Part shown: piece after piece, positions 25,383-36,740 of the stretch | Numbering within the stretch: the stretch's first letter is position 1 | Layout: every line of letters starts with the position of its first letter | NCBI RefSeq assembly: GCF_003473485.1 | Contig: NC_053048.1 | Coordinates: 40,668,755 to 40,732,754 of the forward strand | From: Medicago truncatula | Lineage: Eukaryota; Streptophyta; Magnoliopsida; Fabales; Fabaceae | Length of the DNA: 64,000 nt | Reading direction: 5' to 3' | Translations under genes and position numbers: made by a program | The notes under the pieces: model-generated | Databases searched by the model: none | What the model was told of the DNA's origin: nothing | The model's input: only the letters and a program-made list of their open reading frames with translations

Positions 25383-25819
25383 TCTCCATGACTTTGAAGA
25401 AAAAGAAGGCCTTTATTCTTAATCACATTTATATCTACCTTGCTGAGTCACCTAACTCTTTTACTTGCTTTATTATAATAATCATGTAGTAGTCAATGCT
25501 GGCTACAAACCAAAGTCAACGAGAGAAGTTTCAGTTATTTTAATTTTTTTTCTCCCTTTCTCTACTCTAAGGTCACATGCCACTTTGTGTTTTCACTAAA
25601 TAAGTTAGAAAATTAAATATCACCTCCCTTTTTCAATTGAAAATCCTTTATTGTATTCAATCTTAAATACATGTTGCAATCAACCATCCGACACACGTTA
25701 ATATATAACTTTGGTCATTAATATCTTTAAATATTTAAATAAAAAATTGTAAAAAAATAATATTTTAAAAATATTCATTGTAACCCTAAATGAATAGTCC
25801 ATATGGTGCTAATTTAGAA

Positions 25820-25820
<1 letters not shown>

Positions 25821-25846
<26 letters not shown>
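25821..25846. repeat. (TA)13 microsatellite
   Basis: Uninterrupted TA dinucleotide run of about 26 bp, upstream of the MYB gene. Confidence 0.9.
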
Positions 25847-25850
<4 letters not shown>

Positions 25851-27876
25851 TGCAAGCAGCAATATTAAATATACGGTACTAACACTAAATGACATTTTCT
25901 AAAAGCGATAAATATTGTGAAATGGATAGAGTACTCTTAAAAAATTACAAAATTGTTACACTTATTTATTTATTGATATTTTTAATATATTGTGAAACAA
26001 CTTTAAACAACTATTTTGAAAAAAGTAAAATAAGTAAGGTTTAGGATAAAATTGTAGTAACAAGACTACCTAATGCCCCCCAAGATTACCTAAGGTAAAT
26101 TATGTAATGTAATAAGCATTTAAAACCGAGTTGGAATGGTCTCCACCCTCTTTCCATAGATAACCTTCCTGTACCTCACATTGAATTGACCATCATATAG
26201 ACTTGTACGTATAATCTATGTACCATCCATCCTCCAGCATCTTTCACTTTATATTCATTTTGTTTGCTTGCAAAAGTTTTTATTTTAGAAGGTTCGTATG
26301 AATGTAACATTGGATTCAGTTCAGGCTTGGGAAAAATGTAGAATTAGATGAAGGATGACTCATTATCATCAGAGTCATAAATACCTCCCTATTGTTTCAA
26401 TTTAATTTTCTGACATTGACCCAACTAACATTAGTTAGTTTTGGTTTCATTGTATATTTTACGTTCATTATACTTCTTCAAATTATGATATGTCACACTA
26501 GAATTATATAAAACACTATCTTCGTAACAAAATATAAACAAAAAAGTACATGTATCAAGTGTAAATTATACCATATACATGTACTTTTATGTGTATATTT
26601 TGGTACGGAGAAAGTGCATAACTAGAATATGGTGTATGGAACACTAAGGTGTTTCATTTTGACACTGCAATTGCAATTCAAATTGCACTAAGGATGTCTT
26701 GCTCTGCTCATTCATAATAACAAATAAGGTATTCAATATTTTACAGATAACAATCACCTTTTAATAATGATAAGCTGTTCAATTTTTCTGAAATAAGGTC
26801 TTGAAGCTATTCATCTGAACTAAAAATTGGAACTCCAACATCAAGTTGATTTTCAAACAAGATCTAAAACCCAAAAACAAATTGTGTTAAGCTTGCCAAA
26901 AAGGGAAAAAGAGTGCACTGCCATCAACTTCTGCATAACCCTAGTCCCATACAAACCTAACAGTGTTGGTGGTCCCGAATAAGTCCTTTTTGTGGTTCCA
27001 GATTATCAGTGCAATGGAAGAGTCTGCAAAATACCACAATGCATTGTAATTCTAGGATTATATAACTGTACTATCAGCAGAGCACAATTTACAGACTGCA
27101 GTCTTGACCAGTACTATATATAACATGAGAAAACTGACACAACAATTAGTTCATCTAACAACTCCTGCAATGTCATGTTTAACAACATAAAAGTTCTCCA
27201 ACAATGAGTTCAGCATAAAAATAAAGGTTCTCAACAAACGGTAGAAATGTATACATAAGTAGCAGCAGAATATGTACAATATGATGATTACAATGCCAAC
27301 TAATAGTAGTAACACTTTTTAATGCATCTGCTAAAACCCAAGTTGCATCTGAACTCTTTTAAGCTAGACAGCGTATTTCCAGTACCCCTTTTTTCAATTA
27401 AGTTTCTAGTCCCTGCGGTTTCAATCCTATACATCTTCTCCACCAAGCGCAGTAAGGATTCATAGCAGGAAGAACTTCTCAGTTATCTCCTCGGAATTGA
27501 CTCATCGTCCAATGCAGCAGTGTTTGGCTAATAAAACATATAATGATATTAGATTGGCAGAAAATAAAAGACATACAAATTAAATGTTTCCAAGTTCCAA
27601 TCTTGTGTCCATATAAGATAGGAATCATTTTTTTAATCAAACAGTCATATAATACCTACTAGGCTACTATCATCAATTCAGAAAAAGGAGATAACAATCT
27701 TCACTATGGTCTAGTCTGAAATAGCTTCTGACTTTTTAAAGCTTCTCAAATAAAGTTTATGGATCTTCATTTACAAAATTGTCCTTATAAGTTTGTACAT
27801 GTTCACAGAGAAGTAAAATAGAAGTTATGAAAATATTAAAATATAGAAGCTACTCCCAACTAATTATACAAGAAGC
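25847..27876. other. Spacer between MYB and F-box genes
   Basis: No clear gene. On the minus strand a possible terminal exon of the F-box gene begins at 27533 after a TATTAG acceptor. It could be 3' UTR or encode a short tail. The small hairpin element at 26520-26610 is listed separately. Confidence 0.35.
26520..26610. repeat. Short hairpin MITE-like element
   Basis: CTTCGTAACAAAATATA on the left pairs with CTCCGTACCAAAATATA from the right end (reverse complement). Both arms continue to a shared AAAGTACATGTAT, so nearly all of the 91 bp folds into one hairpin. No clear target duplication. Confidence 0.6.
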
Positions 27877-28149
27877 TACTCCCTCCGTTTCATTATAAGT
27901 GTCTCATTTGAGTTGTACAAATTCTTAAGAAAATGATCTGTGTTGACTTCAATGATAAAATGAGTTTCATGTACTCAAATATCCTTACTAATATAAGATA
28001 GCGGAGTGGTTAGAAGAGTTGAGATACCATAAATAAGAGTATATTAGTGGAAAAATATTATAAATCTTTCATTAGTAATGTAAAGAGACCAATAATATAC
28101 GACAGGTAAATATTGCAAATGAAACACATAAGATTATACGGAGGGAGTA
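27877..28149. mobile_element. Stowaway-like MITE
   Basis: Termini CTCCCTCCGTTTC (27879) and TACGGAGGGAG (to 28147), with TA duplicated on both sides. The body is 269 bp, with no coding capacity. It probably sits in the 3' part of the F-box transcription unit. Confidence 0.85.
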
Positions 28150-28734
28150 TATGTTGTTAAATGTGGTATCCATGGAAGGAGGAGAGAAAAGGCTAAAAGT
28201 TGAATTATTGTTGAGTGTAAAATGACCCCATGGATCAATCAGCCTATTTACAGGCATTCACAAACTAGTAATCATCAATTTCAACTATTACTACATCTCT
28301 AATTTGGTTTAAAAATCATAGGTATTGCAAGATTCTTGTAATATTTCTTTTTTCATAAGTGCTTCTTGAGAAATTTAAACAAAATGACTCTAAATGTGGT
28401 TGGTCTTTCGTCAAACAGACCATTTAGATCTAAGAATCAGGTCACGAAAAGAGTATAAAATGCATAGGGTTGCATCATAACATCAAATTAGTAGATTTGG
28501 AAGAGTAAAGCATTCTTCTATGCTGATCTGTATTGGAGAATTACAATGCAGAGACGGGCACTTGTGAATGACTGTCACCCAAGCCTCGCAATGAAAACCC
28601 TTATCAATTATGAGTCAAAGATGAAACATGATTTTAAAACGTAAAGAAGCCTAAGGAAAGCTAGAATATTTGGAATGTGAATTTCGGAATCCCTTTTTTT
28701 GAGGGAGCTAATCAATGTGTAATAGACAGTTGGT

Positions 28735-28970
28735 CAACACCTAACTCACAAATAAGAACCATTATGCTTGATCCTACCTCTGCAGAGTGACAAAATTATC
28801 TGCACAATCAAGGAACAACTTAGTTCTAGTTTTGCATCAACACCTAACTCACAAACTAGTAATTCTATGCTTGATCCTACTTGTTGCAAGATGTATATCA
28901 ATTTATGGTGTTTCATATTGTTTTTCTCGTACTGCACAATCAAGGAACAGCATAGTTCTAGTTTTGCATC
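28735..28970. repeat. Imperfect tandem duplication (~100-130 bp unit)
   Basis: CAACACCTAACTCACAAA plus ATGCTTGATCCTAC occurs at 28735-28778 and again at 28838-28880. TGCACAATCAAGGAACA plus TTCTAGTTTTGCATC occurs at 28799-28837 and 28931-28970. The pattern is a duplicated block that has since acquired indels. Confidence 0.75.
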
Positions 28971-29320
28971 CAAACTGAACAATGATACACACGACCAAAA
29001 AGGACATGTGCTTCTGATTCCAACATTACAAACACAGTGTTGTCAATCGCAGATTGCAGCACCACTATATCCGCTATTTAATAACACTTTGTACTAGTGT
29101 ATTGCAGAACAAAAGTGATTTGTTCAAATATCACTATAGCAGCTATTTGACAACACAGAGCAATCATCAACAAAAATAACTGAAGACATAAAAGGTACTA
29201 TTTTCAAAGAAAAATTTAAAAAACAATCCGATGGATCGAACCAAAAGTTGTGATATAAATAAAGTCATGTTGGGCAACAGATAATTTTGACCTTTTAGAC
29301 AAATTGAGAATTATACTCAC

Positions 29321-30710
29321 AGTTATTGCAGCTTTTCAACATCTTCCGCTTGACCTTATGTTCATTTTCCCCTCCACCGACAGGCTTATGCTTCCGAAGA
29401 GGATGATACTTCAAAGATTCTAACTCTTCCTTTGCATTATCAAGCCTACACTTTTCATCTCTCTGAATACAATTTAGTGTAAGTAACACTAGCAACTTTC
29501 ATGGGAATTCGCCAACCCCAAAATTTGTAATAGATAACATTAACACTTACATAGGACTTCTCCAACCCCAAAATATGTTGCTTACAGAGCCTGAGTTCCA
29601 TCTCAAGCGTGCGAATCCGGGATTCAGCAGGCACAACACATTGTTCCACCATCTGTTTTTGCCTACCCCGGACAACCTCGGGTTGCCATACATTCAAAGC
29701 TACAGAGGCTTCTCTACAAAAACAAATCGCAACAATACTATCAATCAATATAATGTCAAACTGCTTTCGTATAAACTATAAACTCATTCCATAAGCTACC
29801 TTCAAGAGCATATGGAAATAAGTTGGACATGTCATAAGCTATTTCCATAAGTTTTACCAAACAGTCGCACAAGTATTTGTATCAACAAATAAACTCAAAT
29901 AAGTCAATCAAACCAGAATCAATACATCTCCAACTGGCCAAATCCTAAAGTATTATGAAATTACTAAGGAAATGAAAAACAACTCCCCCATTAGTCCATT
30001 ACCTAACTATGATAAAAACAAGGAAAAATACACGACCCTAATAATTTTTCTAGCATACATACCTACAAAGCAACAAAAAGAGAACATATATATAATTCAC
30101 CTTAAACTGATAAAGGGGCATTGAAAAAAGGAAATATTTTTGTGTTTCAATGCAATTAGTTGAAAGAAGAAGTACCTGACTCTACGCAAATGGGACAACT
30201 CAGTAGAAGTTTGAATGGCTTTGAGCTTTTCTTGAGACACACATGTCTGAATATCATGCAGCCTTCTAGAATGTTCCAAAATCTGGCTCTCCTTTCTCAG
30301 CACAACCCTCCTATGAGCTGCTATTTTCCTCTCCTTGTCTCTCTCAAACCTCAACACCAATATTCAAAAATAAATAAAAAAGTGAACTTTACATAGACCC
30401 AGATGAGAAAATGAAAGAACAAATACAAGGGTCATGTTTGGAAGTTAAAAAAACTGAAAAACGATTAAACCAAGAATTTTGAAAGTTACCTTAATTTATA
30501 AAGAGATTTTGAGGATGAAGAAGAGGAAGAAGTGGAAGAAGAAGGGAAGTCGGAGGAGAGAAGGCGGTTCCAGAGAGAATCTTCAACGGAGAGGCGGTGA
30601 AGGAGGCGGCAGGAGATTGAGATGCAGCAGAGGTCTTTGTAGCTCAAACCGCAATCTTGGATTCCGATTTCGAGAATTTTGGTCCATAGTTCGATTGGGA
30701 GAGACGACAT
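29321..30710 (-). CDS. SKIP24: F-box protein, SKIP24-like
   Basis: Likely substrate-receptor subunit of an SCF ubiquitin ligase; SKIP24 was named for binding the ASK/SKP1 adaptor. I read exons 30490-30710, 30176-30349, 29551-29713 and 29321-29462, with consistent phases (about 233 aa before the last border). The N-terminus MSSLPIELWTKILEIG with SYKDLCCISISCRLLHRLS and SLWNRLL is the F-box. A Ser run follows, then a charged coiled-coil part (RFERDKERK; SRIRTLEMELRLCKQ). The motif ASVALNVWQPEVVRGRQKQ is strongly conserved with Arabidopsis SKIP24. Start chosen at 30710; an upstream ATG adds MLFNFPK. The C-terminus is uncertain. Exon 4 ends at a strong GTGAGT donor, but without splicing it would stop at 29295, and a possible further exon lies near 27533. 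Partial copies of this locus lie at 34.5 and 38.7 kb. Confidence 0.87.
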
Positions 30711-30964
30711 TTTCGGAAAATTGAACAACATTGTTGAATGTTTTTCTACATCACCGGAACCGCCAAACTCACTGTTAAATTCAACAACTAATTACATTCG
30801 AATTATGTTTTCTGAATTTTGTTGCTTTGTTGAAAAAAGATAAGAAGAAAAAGAAAAAGAAAAGAATTTTTTAATCAAACCCAAAAACAAATACAAATAA
30901 ATTAAATTATCCAATCAAATCAACTAAGTTTACATAGGTGATGTACATTATGTTTATGATTGTG

Positions 30965-31118
30965 TACACCCTTCGATCATTGTTACAAGCCGAAATCAAT
31001 ATTTTAGATTCATTCATTTAATAATGTATATAGTTTATAATAAAGATTAAATATATCATTAAATAAATGAATCTAAAAATGTTATTTTTTGTTTATAATA
31101 GTGATCAGAGGGTGTATC
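30965..31118. mobile_element. Small TIR element with paralogous empty site
   Basis: A 154 bp insertion has inverted termini TACACCCTTCGATCA and, from the right end, TACACCCTCTGATCA. It is flanked by 14 bp imperfect direct repeats (30951-30964 and 31119-31132; 12 of 14 match). The duplicated locus at about 36531-36544 has a single uninterrupted copy of that 14-mer and no insert. The superfamily is not assigned. Confidence 0.7.
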
Positions 31119-31169
31119 TGTTTATGGTAGTGTAGATAAACTGAGTCTACGTTGACTTAGTTTAGATAC

Positions 31170-31380
31170 ACAATACCTAGGGCTGGAAATGAGTCGAAAT
31201 GATATTCTTTCTCTCATTTATTAAATTGTTAATTAAATTAAAAATAATTCTTTCTCCTCTCTTTGATAAAAAAAAGTAATTCCTCTTAAAACAAGTACAT
31301 AAATATCATAGAAAGTTTGTAATAAATTACATGTGTTGTATTTTAATATTAATACATGTACTTTATAAATTTTTACTAAA

Positions 31381-31442
<62 letters not shown>

Positions 31443-31633
31443 TCGAGCCAACTCATGGACTAACCGAGTCGAACTATATAAAGCTCAAGTTCATCTCATT
31501 TGTTTAACGAACTTAATTTTCAGCTCAAGTTCAGCTCGTTTGGTTCATGAACCAAGTTCAACGAGTTAATTATCGAATCGAGTCCCAAACTATTGTCGAG
31601 TTGGTTCGATTCATTGTCAGCCCTAACAATACC
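31170..31633. mobile_element. Non-autonomous hAT-like element with TA microsatellite
   Basis: The 448 bp body (31178-31625) has termini TAGGGCTGGAAATGAGTCGAA and the near-identical inverted copy from the right end. It is flanked by a perfect 8 bp duplication, ACAATACC (31170-31177 and 31626-31633). The paralogous site near 36590-36597 is empty. A (TA)n tract lies inside. Confidence 0.88.
31385..31436. repeat. (TA)26 microsatellite
   Basis: Uninterrupted TA run inside the hAT-like element. Confidence 0.92.
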
Positions 31634-32736
31634 TATAAAATCAAAGAAAAAACATGTAATGACAGGAAATCGATTACAAAATGAAATTGAAAAAAAATAC
31701 ATGAAAAGTTAATAGATCAGTCAACATTGACTTATGATGAATTTGTCACTCGAGAAGTGAATAAGAAGATCTCAACATGCCGAGTTACTAGTTATCCAAT
31801 CATGAGATCAATCAGCTTTGACTTATAATGAGTTACTAGTTACTACCAATTATCCAACTATCAGATCAACTCACTCATTCCATGTTTATAAGAATATGTG
31901 AATCAATTTCACTCATATTTTGCAACATTCTTTTTTAAGTTTACTCCTTGATCTATTTTCAAAAGTTATATAAGTCAAGTCATAAATAACACATCATTTT
32001 TCTTAGAACAAAATTTTCTCACTCTTCTCTCAAACACCTCATCTCTTTGAAAACTTTTAATATTGATAGGGATGGTGGTGATTCTTGAGATTTACTTTGA
32101 TTAGGAAAAATTATTTTACGCTAGATTGAGATTTTCTAAGATTTTACAATTGGAGGCAATTGCCAATTGCAACCTAAAAGGAAAGATTGGATAATCTCTC
32201 ACATGCTAATTGGAAATTGGAGGGCTTTTCTCTTCTTGAGATCCATGCAAGCTTTATTGGAGATTGGCATAGATCGGCGAAGATGAAGGAAATTGATTTC
32301 TTAAGGTATGAAATGCTCAAGAACAACAACTCGTTTAATTAAAGGTTTATCTTGTGTGATCAAAAAATTGGTTTGTTTTAGCCCAAGGAATTAGTGATTT
32401 GGGTGTAACCTTCATCAAACACTTTACGTTCAAATATTAAAATAAACTCACATGTCTTTGACATTGGGCGTCTAGCCCACTAATAAATAAGGACGGTGTG
32501 GTTGAACCACTATTTACGTTTATTCTCTTACCCTTAACTCTTTAACTTCAATTTTAATGATTTAATTTAATATTTGTGAAAATTATTTAAAAAATCAATT
32601 TCTCAATGTAGAAAGTTTAGAAGACAATGAATGTTGATTCTTGTCAAAGATTAAAACTTCTTCAAATGGGTTCTAAAATTCTAATATACGGTACAAATCA
32701 CCAACTAAATCAATTTTGTCATTTTGATTAGCTTTA
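31634..32736. other. Duplicated upstream flank and spacer
   Basis: 31634-31830 is homologous to 36600-36740 and, for the CGAGTTACTAGTTATCCAATC part, to about 39420-39510. It therefore belongs to the duplicated upstream flank of the F-box locus. Beyond that I see no gene. Confidence 0.5.
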
Positions 32737-32740
32737 GCGT

Positions 32741-34026
32741 GTGTTTGGTTGTGCGGTGGAAAAAATTGATTTTGGTAGAATTGATTTCGTAGAATTACTT
32801 TTGGTTCAAAGTTAATTGAATGTAAAGTGATTTATGTTTGCTTACCTTCAAAACAAAAGTGATTTGTATGAAAAATGTTGTTTGGATGTTTTGAATCAGA
32901 CTTGCTTTTAGATGTGTAAAAGACCAAAATGGGCATTGACATGTGAGTGTGTGTGTGTCTATGTATGTATATATACATCAAATTTTACATTTATTTTGTT
33001 TTTTCATCCTTCATTTTTTTTATTAATTGACAATAAATTACTAGATTAATATTATTGTTAACCACACAATATTCAAATAAAAGTATATGTAGGGAATATA
33101 TATTAAACTCGTTAAAATTACAAATTGAGAATATAATACAGAGTAGTAGCAAAATATGATAGAAAATCCATAAAATAAATTGAAACTAGTAGCAAAATAA
33201 AGATAAAAACCAATATGAAAATAATGACCAGTACAAAACCAATATGAAATTAAAGAACTAGTAGCATGCATCAGCTGACATTCAGCACATTCAGGATTCA
33301 TTATTATTTGCATTACCACGCTTCCTTAAGCTAAAGCCATCAGGATTCATTGATGGGAAGTAAATGAATATGAATGTGAACATTTTCCAAAATTAATGCG
33401 CCTAAAACATTTCAATAAAAGTAAGACATTGTAAAAATAAAGAATGAACTCAATCATAAAATAACAATAGTTTCACTGAAAAACACAAGACCTGAATGCT
33501 GAACTCAATTCTTATATATTGGAGATGTAGGTTATACTCATTTAAATGGTTATCACATAACCAATTGGCCAAATATATCAGAAGTTTGTATGAGCAGAGA
33601 GTAACTACACGTATAGTTAATGAAACTATGAGGTTGGTGAACGGATTAATTTGATTTGTGAAGAATTATGATGAGATGAATTGATTTGAGTTTAAAGAAG
33701 TTGTGAGGTAGGTGATTTGTTAGGTCTGTGAATCATATTTGCATTCAAATTTTGAAAGGAGTTATGAATTCTGATTAGATGGAAAGTGACGAGGGAGGTG
33801 AAAAGCAGTACAAATCAAGGGCAAAAAAGAGATTTTGATGGAAGGCAAACCTGCAGTTGGAGAATCAATTTTCAGAAGCTAGGAATAGTAGCTTCTCCTA
33901 GAATTGATTTTCAGCAGGAAACCGTACGATAGAGAATCCAGTTGGGAGAGAACCAAACAACCCAAAATTGCTTTAAGTGAACTGGACGTGCTTTTTGGCT
34001 TTCTCACTGTGCAACCAAACACTAAC
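32741..34026. mobile_element. Candidate ~1.3 kb TIR transposon, no coding capacity
   Basis: The left end carries GTGTTTGGTTGTGCGGTGG. The right end in reverse complement carries GTGTTTGGTTGCACAGTGAG. The interior has AT-rich sequence and GAATTGATTTT-type words near both ends. I could not settle the exact borders or the target duplication, so the superfamily is open. Confidence 0.5.
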
Positions 34027-34183
34027 TTAGTATTACTTTTTAATGAGTTTGCTAATTAGCGTTTATCATATCACTAGTTTTTTTTTTAGGGGCATTGAAT
34101 TGAGTTGTATTAAATTGTTTAATCTAGCAACCAATTAATTTGTTGATTATTTCAATCAAACAAATTAATCGAATGGATTGTGA

Positions 34184-34466
34184 TACTCCCTCCGTTCCAA
34201 ATTATATGATGTTTTGGACATTTCACACATATTAAGAAATGTAATTAATATTGTGTGGGAAAAAAATATTATGAATTGTTTTACAAAATTGTCCTTAATA
34301 AATGATATGAGAAAGATAAATGAAGAAATTGAAAGAAGAGAGAGTAATAAATAGTTAAGGATATAATAGAAAAAGTAACATTAATTTTTCATTGGTATTG
34401 TAAAGCGACATACAATTTGGGACAAATATTTTTTCTAAAATGACATACAATTTGGAACGTAGTGAG
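34184..34466. mobile_element. Stowaway-like MITE
   Basis: It starts CTCCCTCCGTTCCAAATT after TA (34184-34185). It ends with AATTTGGAACGTAGTGAG, a slightly decayed inverted copy. GACATACAATTTGG is repeated just inside the right end. The right-hand TA is lost. F-box homology resumes a few bases beyond the element, at 34475. Confidence 0.75.
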
Positions 34467-34474
34467 GATAAAAC

Positions 34475-35607
34475 AAGTCATGTTGGGCAACAGACAGATA
34501 ATTTTGACTTTTTGGTCAAATTGAGAAATTATCGTCAGACTCACAATCATTGCAGCTTTTCAACTTCTTCTGCTTGACCTTATGTTCATTTTCCCCTCCA
34601 CCGACAGGCTTATGGTTCTGAAGAGGATGAGACTTCAAAGATTCTAACTCTTCCTTTGCATTATCAAGCCCTACACTTTTCATCTCTCTGAATACAATTT
34701 AGTGTAAGTAACACTAGCAACTTTCATGGGAATTCACCAACCCCAAAATTTGTAATAGATAACATCAACACTTACATAGGACTTCTCCAACCCCAAAACA
34801 CGTTGCGTACAGAGCCTGTGTTCCATCCCACATTGTTCCACCATCTGTTTTTGCCTACCCCGGACAACCTCGGGTTGCCATACATTCAAAGCTACAGAGG
34901 CTTCTCTACAAAAACAAATCACAACAATACTATCAATCAATAGAACACACACTAAAGTCTTTACCAACAAAACAAAAAAGTACACACACTAAAGTTATCC
35001 ACAAGTCCTAGCTCAACCAGCAAATATCGAAATTGTTAGACCGGATATTTGTAGTGTCCCGGATTACCCGGGACTGCCCATTTTGTGTGAGTTTTATGTG
35101 GCCTTTAACAAACACAATAGGGATCAAGTTGAAGGTTCCAATTCAGTGTATTTATACAGGCCAAAAACAACTAATTTCCTATTTCGATAAACAGCTTAAT
35201 TAAGAACTTATAGAATAAGTGCTTATTTCTACAACAAAAGAAAATATAATGTCAAACTACTTTTGTATAATCTATAAACTCATTTCATAAACTACCTTCA
35301 AGAGCATGTGGAAATAAGTTAGACATGTCATGAGCTATTTCCATAAGTTTTATCAAACAGTCTCACAAGTATTTGTATCGGCTGATAAACTCTAATCAAA
35401 CAGACACAATACATCTCCAACTGGCCAAATCCTAAAGTAATATGAAATTACCAAGGAAATGAAAAACAACTCCACCACATTAGTCCATATTACCTAACTA
35501 AGATAAAAACAAGGAAAAATACATGACCCTAATAAATTCTCTAGCATACATTACATACCTACAAAGCAACAAAAAGAGAACATATATATAATTCACCTTA
35601 AATGACT
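34475..35607 (-). pseudogene. SKIP24-like pseudogene copy (exons 3-4 only)
   Basis: This segment is homologous to 29262-30110 of the intact F-box gene. Exon 3' (34776-34905) has the QPEVVRGRQKQMVEQC block but an in-frame 33 bp deletion against exon 3. Exon 4' (34545-34687) is 143 bp instead of 142, with one extra C at about 34670, a frameshift. Intron 2 homology continues to about 35607, interrupted by a ~300 bp insertion that contains a SINE. Exons 1 and 2 are missing. Splice sites of the remaining exons are intact, so the loss of coding function may be fairly recent. Confidence 0.88.
35001..35110 (+). mobile_element. SINE, diverged copy of the 2275 family
   Basis: TAGCTCAACCAGC (35009-35021) fits an A box. 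AAATTGTTAGACCGGA and TGTGTGAGTTTTATGTGGC match the SINE at 2275 almost word for word, but the B box has decayed (GGATTACCC). The insert is absent from the paralogous intron at 29747, which supports insertion. The ends are approximate. Confidence 0.65.
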
Positions 35608-36034
35608 AAAATACCCTCAAATAAAATGCTTCATCCGTTTAAAACATTAATTAAAAGAAATAGATATGTTTTTTTTTTTTACAAGAGAAAGAGATATGTT
35701 ATTTTACCAAATTATTCTAATCAACTGTTGGTTTATTTTTCATTAAAGAAAAAAGTAATACTTTGGAATTAGTGTATATAATATTAATTGAATGGTACAA
35801 TTGGAAAGAAAAAGTTATTATTACATTGGAAACCAAAAGTGACATTCATTTTAAAACAATTTTTTTTTTTATTAAAGTGACACTCATTTTAAAATGTAGG
35901 AAGTACAAATTCATTAAATTCGTGTCGTTGTTTGTTATACTTATTTGTTACACGATTGAATAATTACAAATTCGTGTTGGATGTTAAGATGAATCAAGTG
36001 CATGAACGATATTAACTTTGTATATATAAAGGTA
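35608..36034. other. Non-homologous insert within the duplicated block
   Basis: F-box intron homology stops at about 35607. The AT-rich filler includes a possible decayed Stowaway-type MITE (about 35630-35905: CTTCATCCGTTTAAAA and, inverted, CTTCCTACATTTTAAAA). No gene. Confidence 0.4.
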
Positions 36035-36482
36035 TCTACTATTGAAATCATGGAATTTGAAAGAAAATATATATAAGGGCATCTGGTAGAGACGATTCGT
36101 TGGATAGGGACAATTAATTGCAGTGGTAGGCCTTGAGACTCCAACACCCCAGTTATATGCAAAACATAAAAAAAAAAAAAAAAAACTTATGTTTCCGTGA
36201 TTAATTTTAGACATCCGTGTAAAATATTCCGGCATTAAATGCTAATATTTCGACGTTACATCCGTTAAATCATTCCTGTTTAACGACACTATACGAAAAT
36301 CCTAATAACTATATACGCATTGATATTTGTATATAATATGCAATTGAAAATACGATAACGATGCGTTCTATTGATATATTGTGTATAAAATGATGAATTT
36401 GACGTTTAATTAGATTTTATAAAAATAAAAATAAAAAATAGTCGTAATTCTAGCCCGTGCTTGGCACGGGTTTCCAAGCTAG
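36035..36482 (+). mobile_element. Short non-autonomous Helitron
   Basis: The 3' end is diagnostic: hairpin CCCGTGC-TTG-GCACGGG (36454-36470), then TTTCCAAG and CTAG (36479-36482) followed by T. A plausible 5' end is A|TCTACTATTG at 36035, giving about 448 bp. The hairpin stem is the same CCCGTGC found in the 12920 element. F-box upstream-flank homology begins just after CTAG. The 3' border is well supported; the 5' border is a guess from the TCTACTA word. Confidence 0.62.
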
Positions 36483-36740
36483 TTCATTAAATTATCCAAT
36501 CAATTGATTTTACAGTGGTGATGTAGATTATGTTTATGATAGTGTAGGTAAATTGAGTTTACGTACTTAGATAAACTTAGTTTAGATACACAGTGCTTCT
36601 AAAATCAAAGAAAAAACATGAAATCAAAAAGAATCGATGAGTTGTTTTCTAATGCAAAACAACAAAAAGGAATTGAAGAAAATACATGAAAACTCTCATA
36701 AGATCACATTGACTTATGATGAATTTGTCACTTATGGATT
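36483..36740. other. Duplicated upstream flank of the F-box locus
   Basis: Homologous to 30901-31169 plus 31630-31740 (shared words include TAAATTATCCAATCAA, TTTAGATACACA and GACTTATGATGAATTTGTCA). It lacks both insertions present at 30965 and 31178, so it preserves the empty sites. Confidence 0.85.

Noticed and set aside
28003-28030. tRNA-like GCGGAGTGGTTAGAAG
   Set aside because: The A-box-like word lies inside a Stowaway MITE with no B box at the right distance and no cloverleaf.
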